Assembly (NCBI GenBank): GCA_900752445.1
Contig: CAADVN010000052.1
Span: forward strand, 1 to 8,465
DNA length: 8,465 nt
Origin: an uncultured Oscillospiraceae bacterium
Lineage (GTDB): Bacteria; Bacillota; Clostridia; Oscillospirales; Oscillospiraceae
Direction: 5' to 3'
Below, piece after piece: positions 1 through 6,217 of this stretch (position 1 is the stretch's first letter; every line of letters begins with the position of its first letter). The position numbers were made by a program, and so were the translations under genes. The notes under the pieces were generated by a model that was given only the letters and a program-made list of their open reading frames with translations, was not told where the DNA came from and did not search any database.

Positions 1-7
1 AGGAAAA

Positions 8-33
8 GAGACGGCGGGGGGACCCGCCGTCTC
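8..33. terminator. Hairpin, possible intrinsic terminator of an upstream gene
   Basis: An 11-bp perfect inverted repeat (8-18 with 23-33, stem GAGACGGCGGG) encloses a 4-nt loop. Read on the + strand it is followed only by a short run (AGTTTG). Read on the - strand it is followed by TTTTCCT. No gene inside the window ends into it from the right, so it most likely ends transcription of a gene to the left of the window, perhaps in both directions. The weak + strand U-tract leaves its efficiency uncertain. Confidence 0.5.
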
Positions 34-48
34 AGTTTGCCGCCCGTC

Positions 49-77
49 TCGACAAGAGGCGGGCGGGGGTGTATAAT
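49..77 (+). promoter_or_regulatory. Sigma-A-type promoter of the FAD/kinase/SDR operon
   Basis: The -35 box TCGACA (49-54) matches TTGACA at five of six positions. It is separated by 17 bp from a perfect -10 box TATAAT (72-77). Transcription should start near base 84, giving a leader of about 23 nt before the ATG at 107. The AT-rich -10 box stands out in GC-rich surroundings. The dyad at 79-96 lies over the expected start site and may be a regulator site. Confidence 0.75.
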
Positions 78-78
78 G

Positions 79-96
79 CCCTTATCACTTTAAGGG
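79..96. repeat. Small dyad CCCTTA-N6-TAAGGG at predicted transcription start
   Basis: A perfect 6-bp inverted repeat (79-84 with 91-96) with a 6-nt centre lies directly downstream of the -10 box and runs into the Shine-Dalgarno region. The left arm lies almost wholly upstream of the predicted start near 84, so a DNA operator is more likely than an RNA hairpin. The arms are short, and a chance occurrence cannot be excluded. Confidence 0.3.
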
Positions 97-106
97 AGGA
101 CGGAGC

Positions 107-1666
107 ATGGCCAGGTTGAGCGGCCTGTGCCTCGCGCCGGGCGAGGACGAGGCGAAGCTCAGGACCCTTGCGGCGCGTCAGGCGGGCGCGCGCGAGGCCG
201 ATATCGAGGGCTTCCGGATAGTCAAAAAGAGCCTGGACGCCCGGCGAAAGCCTTCGCTGCGCTGGGTCTACACGGTCGAGCTGCGCCTGCGCGGCGAGGC
301 GCCGGAGCCGCGCGAGGCCTACGCCATACCCGAGCTCGCGCCGGCGGCAGAGCCGCCCGTCGTGGCGGGCTTCGGGCCTGCGGGCATCTTCGCCGCGCTG
401 GTGCTGGCCCGCGCGGGGCTCTGCCCCGTCGTGCTCGAGCGCGGCCCCTGCATGGAGGAGCGGCAAAGGGCCGTGGAGACCTTCCGCGCCGGCGGCGGCT
501 TCGATCCCGAGGCCAACGTTCAGTTCGGCGAGGGCGGCGCCGGGGCCTTCTCCGACGGCAAGCTCGGCACCGGCACGCATGACCGGCGCATCTCCTTCGT
601 GCTGGATACGCTCATTGAGCACGGCGCGAAGCCCTCCATCGCCTACGACGCCAAGCCCCACCTCGGCACCGACGTGCTCTCAAGGGTCGTAGTCAGCATC
701 CGCAAAGAGATAGAGCGCCTCGGCGGCAGGCTCATGTTCCGCACGAGGCTCGAGGGCCTGGACATACAAAACGGTTCGCTGCGCGGCGTGACGACGGCCT
801 CGGGCGGCGAGACGGCATATATCCGCACGGGACAGCTCATACTGGCCACGGGCCACAGCGCGCGCGACACCTTCAAAATGCTGCTCGATGCGGGCCTGCC
901 GCTCGAGCCGAAGGCCTTTTCCATGGGTGCGAGGATCGAGCACCTGCAGCGGGACATCGACCTTGCGCAGTACGGCATGCCGCGCGGCAAAAAGCTCCCC
1001 GCCGCGGACTACGGGCTCAACATCCACCTGCCGGGCGGGCGCGGGGTCTACACCTTCTGCATGTGCCCCGGCGGCGTGGGGATAAACGCCGCGAGCGAGC
1101 CGGGCGGCGTCGTGACGAACGGCATGAGCTGGTCGGGCCGGGCCGGTGAAAACGCCAACTCCGCCCTGCTGGTCTCCGTGACGCCTGCGGACTTTCCACA
1201 CCCCGGGCCGCTCGGCGGAGCGCTCTGGCAGAGGGAGATAGAGCGCCGGGCCTTCGAGTACGCGGGCGGGGCCTACCTCGCGCCGGCGCAGCTCGTGGGC
1301 GACTTCCTCGCGGGCCGGGCCTCGGCCGGCCCCGGCCGGGTGAGGCCGAGCATACTGCCCGGCGTCTTCTGGGGCGACCTGCGCGAGGTGCTGCCGGAGA
1401 CCGTGACCTCGGCCATGGCCGTGGCCCTGCCGCTGCTGGGCAGGAAGCTCCGGGGCTTTGACGCCGCGGACGGCGTGCTGACCGGGCCGGAGACGCGCTC
1501 GTCTTCGCCGGTGCGCATACCGAGGGACGCCGGGCTCTGCTGCCCGGGCGCGCACGGGCTCTACCCCTGCGGCGAGGGCGCGGGCTGGGCCGGCGGCATC
1601 ACCAGCGCCGCCGTGGACGGCATGAAATGCGCCGAGGCGGCGATCTCGGAGGCGATGGGCGGATGA
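107..1666 (+). CDS. FAD-dependent dehydrogenase, COG2509 family
   Basis: This is a 519-residue predicted cytoplasmic flavoprotein of the uncharacterised 'NAD(FAD)-utilizing dehydrogenase' family COG2509; its substrate is unknown. An N-terminal domain of about 80 residues carries the family pattern 'VKKSLDARRKP' (39-49). A Rossmann FAD/NAD-binding fold follows, with GFGPAG at 88-93 and an acidic residue (E111) ending the second strand, which would bind the ADP ribose. Other conserved-looking blocks are FGEGGAGAFSDGKL (140-153), ATGHSARDTF (247-256), FCMCPGG (317-323) and the C-terminal GEGAGWAGGITSAAVDG (489-505), which resembles the second FAD contact of HI0933-type and related flavoproteins. 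The start is supported by GGGAGGA at 94-100, six bases before the ATG, and by the promoter at 49-77. The length is normal for the family. The stop overlaps the next start by ATGA, so the gene heads an operon. The family call is firm, the reaction unknown. Confidence 0.92.
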   Translation: MARLSGLCLAPGEDEAKLRTLAARQAGAREADIEGFRIVKKSLDARRKPSLRWVYTVELRLRGEAPEPREAYAIPELAPAAEPPVVAGFGPAGIFAALVLARAGLCPVVLERGPCMEERQRAVETFRAGGGFDPEANVQFGEGGAGAFSDGKLGTGTHDRRISFVLDTLIEHGAKPSIAYDAKPHLGTDVLSRVVVSIRKEIERLGGRLMFRTRLEGLDIQNGSLRGVTTASGGETAYIRTGQLILATGHSARDTFKMLLDAGLPLEPKAFSMGARIEHLQRDIDLAQYGMPRGKKLPAADYGLNIHLPGGRGVYTFCMCPGGVGINAASEPGGVVTNGMSWSGRAGENANSALLVSVTPADFPHPGPLGGALWQREIERRAFEYAGGAYLAPAQLVGDFLAGRASAGPGRVRPSILPGVFWGDLREVLPETVTSAMAVALPLLGRKLRGFDAADGVLTGPETRSSSPVRIPRDAGLCCPGAHGLYPCGEGAGWAGGITSAAVDGMKCAEAAISEAMGG

Positions 1667-2178
1667 AAACGCTCTGGCTCATAGGCGGGCCGATGGGCGT
1701 CGGCAAGAGCAGCGCCGCCCTCGCCCTGCGCGAGCGGCTGCCGCGCTGCGTCTATCTCGACGGCGACTGGTGCTGGGACGCCAGGCCCTTCGTCGTGAAC
1801 GCCGAAACGAAGGCCATGGTCATGAAAAACATCCGTTTCCTGCTGCACAGCTTCCTCGAATGCTCCGAGTACGAGAACGTCGTCCTCGCCTGGGTCATGC
1901 ACGAGCAGGGCATCCTCGACGCGCTGGCGGATGGCCTGCCGGGCTGCCGCGTCATTGCGGTCTCGCTCGTCTGCTCGGAGCAGGAACTGGAGCGGCGCAT
2001 ACGGAAGGACGAGGCCGCGGGCCTGCGCGCGCCGGACACTTTTGAGCGCGCGAGGGCCTACCTGCCGCTCTACGCCGGCCTGCGCACGATAAAACTGGAT
2101 ACCACGGGCCTCAGCACCGCCGAGGCCGCGGAAAAGATCGCCGGATTATCCGAATTTGATCGGGGGTTTATAAAATGA
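1663..2178 (+). CDS. Small P-loop nucleotide kinase-like protein (AAA family ATPase)
   Basis: This 171-residue protein consists of a single P-loop domain. The Walker A motif GGPMGVGKSS (8-17) follows the first strand directly, as in nucleotide, shikimate and gluconate kinases and in chloramphenicol phosphotransferase-like proteins. YLDGDW (31-36) offers two acidic residues where such kinases bind substrate or magnesium. The arginine-rich helix ERRIRKDE (110-117) resembles a phosphotransferase lid. The predicted activity is ATP-dependent phosphorylation of a small molecule; the substrate cannot be told. I chose the ATG at 1663, not the in-frame ATG at 1627. It has GGAGG at 1648-1652, forms an ATGA overlap with the preceding stop, and places the P-loop at the usual position; the extra 12 residues would be a low-complexity Gly/Arg run. 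The 3' end overlaps the next gene by ATGA, so translation is probably coupled on both sides. Confidence 0.82.
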   Translation: MKTLWLIGGPMGVGKSSAALALRERLPRCVYLDGDWCWDARPFVVNAETKAMVMKNIRFLLHSFLECSEYENVVLAWVMHEQGILDALADGLPGCRVIAVSLVCSEQELERRIRKDEAAGLRAPDTFERARAYLPLYAGLRTIKLDTTGLSTAEAAEKIAGLSEFDRGFIK

Positions 2179-2957
2179 AAATAGCCGTCATAACGGGCGC
2201 GTCCTCGGGCATGGGGCTCGAGTTCGCCAAGGCCATCGACGCGGAGGAGACGCTCGACGAGATCTGGCTCATCGCGAGAAGAAGAGAGCGGCTCGAGGAG
2301 CTCTCAAAGTCGCTGCGGGCCAAGTGCCGCATCCTGCCCATGGACCTCGGCAAGAGCGAGAGCTTTGACGAGTACAGGGCCCTGCTCGAAAAAGAAAAGC
2401 CCCTCATCTCCACGCTCTGCAACGCGGCGGGCTTCGGCCGCTTTGCGCTCTTCACGGAGACGGAGCTCGAGGTCAACCTCGCTATGATAGACTTAAACGA
2501 CAAGGCGCTCGTCGCCATGACCCAGCTGAGCCTGCCCTACATGAAGCGCGGCTCGCGCGTCATAAACCTCGACTCGCTCTCGGCCTTCCAGCCCGTGCCC
2601 TACCAGTGCATCTACGGCTCGACCAAGGCCTTCGTCCTGAGCTTCTCCCGCGCGCTCAACGTCGAGCTCGAGCCGCGCGGCATACGGGTCATGGCCGTCT
2701 CGCCCGGCTGGGTCAAGACCGAGTTCTTCGACCACGCCGTCTCGGACAACGGCGCCGTCACCTACTACGACATACTCTGGGAGCCCGCCGACGTGGCAAA
2801 GCGCGCCATGCGCGACTATAAAAAGGGCAAGGACGTCTCCATCCTCGGCCACAGCGTCCGCCGCCAGGTGCTGCTCGTGAAGCTCCTGCCCCACCGCCTC
2901 GTCATGAAGGTCTGGATGAAGCAGCAGGGCCACGCCCACCGTCCGCCCGAGGACTGA
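2175..2957 (+). CDS. Short-chain dehydrogenase/reductase (SDR), classical type
   Basis: This is a 260-residue single-domain NAD(P)-dependent oxidoreductase with a full set of classical SDR motifs. The cofactor loop TGASSGMG is at 7-14 and NAAG at 83-86. The catalytic tetrad is N108, S134, Y147 and K151 (YGSTK), with the expected 13 residues between Ser and Tyr. SPGWVKTEF (176-184) follows the active site. ARRRERL after the second strand (34-40) suggests preference for NADP(H), because basic residues there bind the 2'-phosphate. No signal peptide or membrane segment is seen, so it should be cytoplasmic. The substrate is not predictable; SDRs act on sugars, fatty acyl chains, steroids and many alcohols. 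The ATG overlaps the kinase-like gene's stop, with GGGGG at 2162-2166 as a modest ribosome binding site. It is the last gene of the operon, and its stop lies 12 nt from the end of the convergent peptidase gene. Confidence 0.92.
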   Translation: MKIAVITGASSGMGLEFAKAIDAEETLDEIWLIARRRERLEELSKSLRAKCRILPMDLGKSESFDEYRALLEKEKPLISTLCNAAGFGRFALFTETELEVNLAMIDLNDKALVAMTQLSLPYMKRGSRVINLDSLSAFQPVPYQCIYGSTKAFVLSFSRALNVELEPRGIRVMAVSPGWVKTEFFDHAVSDNGAVTYYDILWEPADVAKRAMRDYKKGKDVSILGHSVRRQVLLVKLLPHRLVMKVWMKQQGHAHRPPED

Positions 2958-2969
2958 GCCTTCGCAAAT

Positions 2970-5066
2970 TCAACCGGCGCCGTATTGCCGCAGCCAGTCT
3001 GCGACGATATACGGCGCCTCTTCATTTCTCTGCCGCACCACGGCGCAGGCGCCGAGGCGCTGCGGGTCCTCGCCATAGCCCAGTTCCACCGTCACGGAGG
3101 GTATGCCGAGCGCCGAGGCCGCCCAGTCCTTGAAGCCGCCCTCGTCCAGGCTCTCCGTCTCCGCCAGGGGATAGCCCGCCGCCGCGCTCAGGGCCGCGCC
3201 CAGGCTCCGCGAGGCGGCGTTCACCTCGGCCGGGGCCCCGGCGTAGTCGGCGTAGATGAGGCTGCCCGAGCTGTGATAGCTCAGCGTGGCGTCGGGCATT
3301 ACGCTGCGCGTGTATTCGGCGAGCGCCCGGCTCTCGGGCTGGTCCTCAGGGGCCGCGCCCCTGAAGCCCTCCGAGGCCGGCGCGGCGCCGCCATCTATCT
3401 GCGCCCAGCCCGCGTCAAAATTCCGGTTCAAGTCCACGCCCGCGGCGTTGGCCTTCCACTGCGCCGCGTACTCCGGCTCCGAGAGCTCCGTCAGGCCCGC
3501 GGCCAGCTGCTGCCGGTATATACCCAGCTGCGCCTCGCCCAGCGTCCGCGTCCGGCTTATCTCCACCCCGTCCGGGTTCGTCATCGGTATAAAATGAAAG
3601 CGCACATCCTCAGGCACGCCCAGCTCAAGCACGTGCTCGAGCTGGCAGCACACCAGATATGCGCCTATATATTCGCGGCCGTGTATGCCGCCCTGGATGA
3701 GCAGCTCGTACTGCGCGCCCTCGTCGCCGACGACGGCGGCGTAGAGCGTCCGGCCCTCTAGGCTCGTGCCGATGGAGCCGAGCTCCAGCTCGTCCGGGTA
3801 CTCCTGCGCGAGCCTCTGCAGCCCGGCCTCCAGCTCCGTGTAGCCGAAGGCCGAAGTCGGCACCGCGCTGTCGTTTTTCGGCACTATGTAGGTCGAGAGC
3901 ACATAGCCGCGCCGGCCCTGGTACTCCACCTCGGCAAACGCGCCCTCAAAGCCCAGGAGCGTCATCTCGCCGCCCCTCGGTATCGTCGTTATGGCAGAGG
4001 CGTTCACGTCCGGTGCGCTCCTGAGCGTGATGAACTCCTCGCAGTCGGCGATATAGGTCTCGCCAGCCAGCTGCGTTCCGTCGGTCTGCGCCGGCGCGTC
4101 TTCCGCATACGTCAGGCTCCAGAGCTGGGCGATCTGCCCCTCGAGCCGGCTGAAGCTCCAGCTCCTCTCACTGCGCTCTATGCTGTTCGGGTCGTAGACC
4201 TTGAAGCCGCCCAGGCCCGTGCCCACGATGACGATGAAGTGCCCGCTCGTCGTGAAGTCCCCGGGCGACATCGCGGCGATGAGCACAGCGCCCTGAGCGA
4301 GCCTGTCCTTCATCGTGTCCTTGTTCACAACTATCGTCTCGCAGCGCAGGCCGTACTCCGCCGAGCCCGCGGTGAAAAGCGACCAGGCCGTGCCCGCGTC
4401 CATGACGTAGTGCCCGCCGGCCTCCGCCCTGTCCGCGACATAGGCCGGGGTATAGTCCGTGTTTCCCGTGAGACCTATCGCCGCCATCGAAAGGCAGGTC
4501 GGCCCGCAGGCCGTGAAGCCCATGACCGAGCTGCCGTAGGCGTGATAGCACCAGCGCGAGTCGTATTGCAGCAGGTAGGGCACCTCGCCCTCCGAGACCT
4601 CTATGCGCACGTCAAGACCCGAGTCATCCGGCGCCCTGAAGGCCGAGAGCAGGGCGAAGGGCGTCTTCTCCACGCCGTTTATCGCCGTCACGACGGCCTC
4701 ACGGGTATAGATGCCGATGTGCCGGGCCATGAATTCCAGCTCATCTGCCCACTTCGAGTTCTTCCCGGCAAGCTCGCGCAGCTCCTCCGCCTCCTGCGCG
4801 CCGCACTCGTCCATATACATGTCGTCCGTTATCCGCGCCTCAAGCTCCTCGAGTACGTAATCGAACTGCGTGTCCGTGTTCTCAAGCGAGAGCCTGACAG
4901 GCAGCCCGAAGCCCGAAAACCCGCCCCTCAGCTTGTACGCGGCAAGGCCGAGCAGCACGATCACCAGCAGCATCACTACCGTCCTGCCCCAGCGCCTCCT
5001 GCGCCTGCGCCGCCTTTTGTGCCGCGGCGGCTCCTCCATATACTCGACCTCGCGAAAAGAAGCCAT
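2970..5066 (-). CDS. Membrane-anchored C39-like cysteine peptidase / SH3 / M14 zinc carboxypeptidase fusion
   Basis: This 698-residue protein should act outside the membrane on peptides or peptidoglycan stem peptides (role inferred). A cytoplasmic N-terminus with eight consecutive arginines (18-25) precedes one hydrophobic helix (about 29-45), a signal anchor with no cleavage site apparent. Residues about 160-320 form a C39-like (Peptidase_C39_2) papain-type domain: QYDSRW (167-172), Cys187 in ACGPTC, His276 in SGHF, Asp292 in YDP. Residues about 334-396 look like a bacterial SH3 domain (LRSAPD at 348-353, GYVLSTYI at 387-394). Residues about 405-695 form an M14 metallopeptidase: SIGTSLEGRTL (431-441), zinc ligands H462 and E465 (HGRE) and H598 (SYHSSG), NPDG (497-500), substrate-binding N547/R548 (LNRNF), and catalytic E661 (VELGYG). 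Every core residue looks intact in both enzymes. AGGAGGT (5071-5077) lies four bases from the ATG. The gene has its own promoter at 5099-5128. The domain calls are firm; the shared substrate is unknown. Confidence 0.92.
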   Translation of the reverse strand: MASFREVEYMEEPPRHKRRRRRRRRWGRTVVMLLVIVLLGLAAYKLRGGFSGFGLPVRLSLENTDTQFDYVLEELEARITDDMYMDECGAQEAEELRELAGKNSKWADELEFMARHIGIYTREAVVTAINGVEKTPFALLSAFRAPDDSGLDVRIEVSEGEVPYLLQYDSRWCYHAYGSSVMGFTACGPTCLSMAAIGLTGNTDYTPAYVADRAEAGGHYVMDAGTAWSLFTAGSAEYGLRCETIVVNKDTMKDRLAQGAVLIAAMSPGDFTTSGHFIVIVGTGLGGFKVYDPNSIERSERSWSFSRLEGQIAQLWSLTYAEDAPAQTDGTQLAGETYIADCEEFITLRSAPDVNASAITTIPRGGEMTLLGFEGAFAEVEYQGRRGYVLSTYIVPKNDSAVPTSAFGYTELEAGLQRLAQEYPDELELGSIGTSLEGRTLYAAVVGDEGAQYELLIQGGIHGREYIGAYLVCCQLEHVLELGVPEDVRFHFIPMTNPDGVEISRTRTLGEAQLGIYRQQLAAGLTELSEPEYAAQWKANAAGVDLNRNFDAGWAQIDGGAAPASEGFRGAAPEDQPESRALAEYTRSVMPDATLSYHSSGSLIYADYAGAPAEVNAASRSLGAALSAAAGYPLAETESLDEGGFKDWAASALGIPSVTVELGYGEDPQRLGACAVVRQRNEEAPYIVADWLRQYGAG
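2976..3018. repeat. 10-bp inverted repeat in the peptidase 3' end, possible terminator
   Basis: GGCGCCGTAT (2976-2985) is the exact reverse complement of ATACGGCGCC (3009-3018), with a 23-nt loop. It lies inside the last codons of the peptidase gene. On the + strand it starts 18 nt after the SDR stop and is followed by the pyrimidine-rich CTCTTCATTTCTC-like stretch. The two convergent stops are only 12 nt apart, so this is the only obvious candidate for ending the SDR operon transcript. The long loop and broken U-tract make it a weak terminator call; it may simply reflect the codons for A-P-Y and Y-G-A. Confidence 0.35.
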
Positions 5067-5076
5067 GGCGACCTCC

Positions 5077-5097
5077 TGTATTAACCAGTATAATACA
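5077..5097. promoter_or_regulatory. AT-rich dyad TGTATTA-N7-TAATACA, candidate operator
   Basis: A perfect 7-bp inverted repeat (5077-5083 and 5091-5097) with a 7-bp centre lies between the -10 box and the ribosome binding site of the peptidase gene. It abuts AGGAGGT. It covers the predicted start site near 5092, where a second, overlapping short palindrome GTATAATAC (5088-5096) is also found. The position and shape are those of a repressor operator for a dimeric helix-turn-helix protein. The regulator is not identifiable and none is encoded in this window. Confidence 0.45.
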
Positions 5098-5098
5098 G

Positions 5099-5128
5099 AT
5101 TATAGCCCAGTTCCGGGGCTTTTGTCAA
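5099..5128 (-). promoter_or_regulatory. Consensus sigma-A promoter of the peptidase gene
   Basis: Read on the - strand, a perfect TTGACA (5123-5128) and a perfect TATAAT (5099-5104) are separated by 18 bp. The predicted start is near 5092, leaving a leader of about 26 nt before the ATG. A fully consensus pair is strong by nature, and such promoters are often held in check by a repressor, which fits the dyad at 5077-5097. The promoter lies just downstream of the ABC operon terminator, so the peptidase is probably its own transcription unit. Confidence 0.85.
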
Positions 5129-5129
5129 C

Positions 5130-5168
5130 AAGGCAAAAATATCCGCCCCGGCCACGAGGCCGGGGCGG
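5130..5168 (-). terminator. Rho-independent terminator of the ABC importer operon
   Basis: An 11-bp perfect GC stem (5143-5153 with 5158-5168, CCGCCCCGGCC arm) with the 4-nt loop ACGA (5154-5157) is followed on the - strand by ATATTTTTG. This is a textbook intrinsic terminator, placed 17 nt after the stop codon of the NupQ-like permease. It separates the importer operon from the peptidase promoter immediately downstream. Confidence 0.88.
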
Positions 5169-5185
5169 CATAAATGCGGTTCAGG

Positions 5186-6217
5186 CTATCTTGTGCTCTT
5201 GTCGTAGGGTATGCCCTCGGCCTTTGGCGCCCTCGAGCTCTTCGAGGTGAAGGCCAGGACTATGAGCGTGATAATGTAAGGCAGCATGCGGTAGAAGTTT
5301 GCGCTGATGCCTATGTTTGCGAGGGCGAACACTCCGTCGCCGTTTATATCTATCGTCGAATAGGCCGCGGCGATGCACTTGAACAGGCCGAAGAGCAGCG
5401 CGCCGCCCGCGATATTCAGAGGCTTCCAGTTGCCGAAGATCATAACGGCCAAAGCGAGGAAGCCGAAGCCCGCGACGTCGCCGTTCGAAGTGCAGTTTGC
5501 CGTGGTCAGGGCATATACGAAGCCGCCCATGCCGGCCAGAGCGCCCGATATGGTCGTGCCCGCGTAGCGCATCTTGTACACGTTTATGCCCAGCGAGTCC
5601 GCCGCCTGCGGGTTCTCGCCGCAGGCCCTCAGCCTCAGGCCAAAACGCGTCTTGTACAGTATGATCGAAAGGATGATGAACAGCAGTATGCAGATATAGG
5701 TCGCAAGGTACACCTTGTCCAGGAAGGTATTCCCCAAAAAGCCCAGGTCAGCCGTCCGGTCATAGCCCAGCGTGGTCTTCTTTATCATAAACCAGCTCGC
5801 CGAGTCGCCCGACGACATGGTCATGGTATTCTGGTTGGCTATGATGCGGATGAAGAACAGCACTATCGCCGGAGCCATCAGGTTCAGCGCGGTGCCGCCT
5901 ATCGTCTGGTCGGCTTTCAGGTTCACGCTGGCAAAACTGAGCAGCAGCGAGAACACCGCGCCCATGATCGCCGCGGCGGCCATTGCCAGCAGCTCCAGCC
6001 CCTGCAGGGCCCAGTAGTTGTCCATCTGCTTCGCCAGCTGGAACACCTCCAGCTGCTGTACCTCGCGCACGAACAGCACGCCTATGAACGCACCGAAGAT
6101 CATGATGCCCTCAAGGGCCAGGTTGATGATGCCGCTGCGCTCCGCGAACACGCCCGCCAGCGCGACTATCATGAGCGGTATGGCATAGATGAGCGTCTGC
6201 TGTATCAGGAATGTCAT
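5186..6217 (-). CDS. nupQ: Nucleoside-type ABC transporter permease (NupQ/COG1079-like)
   Basis: This 343-residue integral membrane protein is one of the two permeases of a BMP/Nup-type importer, related to NupQ (YufQ) of the Bacillus guanosine transporter. It has about eight to ten hydrophobic helices, clear ones near 6-26, 33-50, 73-96, 168-188, 250-285 and 308-325. Family blocks are AERSGIINLALEGIMIFGAF (25-44), QTIGGTALNLMAPAI (104-118), FGLRLRACGENPQAADSLGI (192-211), which is the cytoplasmic loop that contacts the ATPase, and FGNWKPL (261-267). The start has GGGAGG at 6227-6232, nine bases upstream, and an ATGA overlap with the NupP-like gene. It is the last gene of the operon and is followed by the terminator at 5130-5168. 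The nucleoside substrate is inferred from the family; related systems move other small molecules. Confidence 0.9.
   Translation of the reverse strand: MTFLIQQTLIYAIPLMIVALAGVFAERSGIINLALEGIMIFGAFIGVLFVREVQQLEVFQLAKQMDNYWALQGLELLAMAAAAIMGAVFSLLLSFASVNLKADQTIGGTALNLMAPAIVLFFIRIIANQNTMTMSSGDSASWFMIKKTTLGYDRTADLGFLGNTFLDKVYLATYICILLFIILSIILYKTRFGLRLRACGENPQAADSLGINVYKMRYAGTTISGALAGMGGFVYALTTANCTSNGDVAGFGFLALAVMIFGNWKPLNIAGGALLFGLFKCIAAAYSTIDINGDGVFALANIGISANFYRMLPYIITLIVLAFTSKSSRAPKAEGIPYDKSTR

Noticed and set aside
1..106. Riboswitch or attenuator in the leader of the first operon
   Set aside because: The predicted transcript leader is only about 23 nt, too short. The hairpin at 8-33 lies upstream of the promoter.
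680..1555. Long open frame on the - strand opposite the FAD dehydrogenase
   Set aside because: It lies fully antisense to a well-supported gene, has Arg/Ala/His-rich composition without motifs, and is the expected by-product of GC-rich codon use.
1627..1662. Upstream in-frame ATG as start of the kinase-like gene
   Set aside because: It would add 12 Gly/Arg residues before the first strand and lacks the ATGA coupling and GGAGG spacing that support 1663.
4983..5015. Arginine run near the peptidase N-terminus as a sequencing artefact or frameshift
   Set aside because: The codons are varied (CGC, CGG, AGG), the frame continues into a good membrane helix, and basic residues before a signal anchor are expected.
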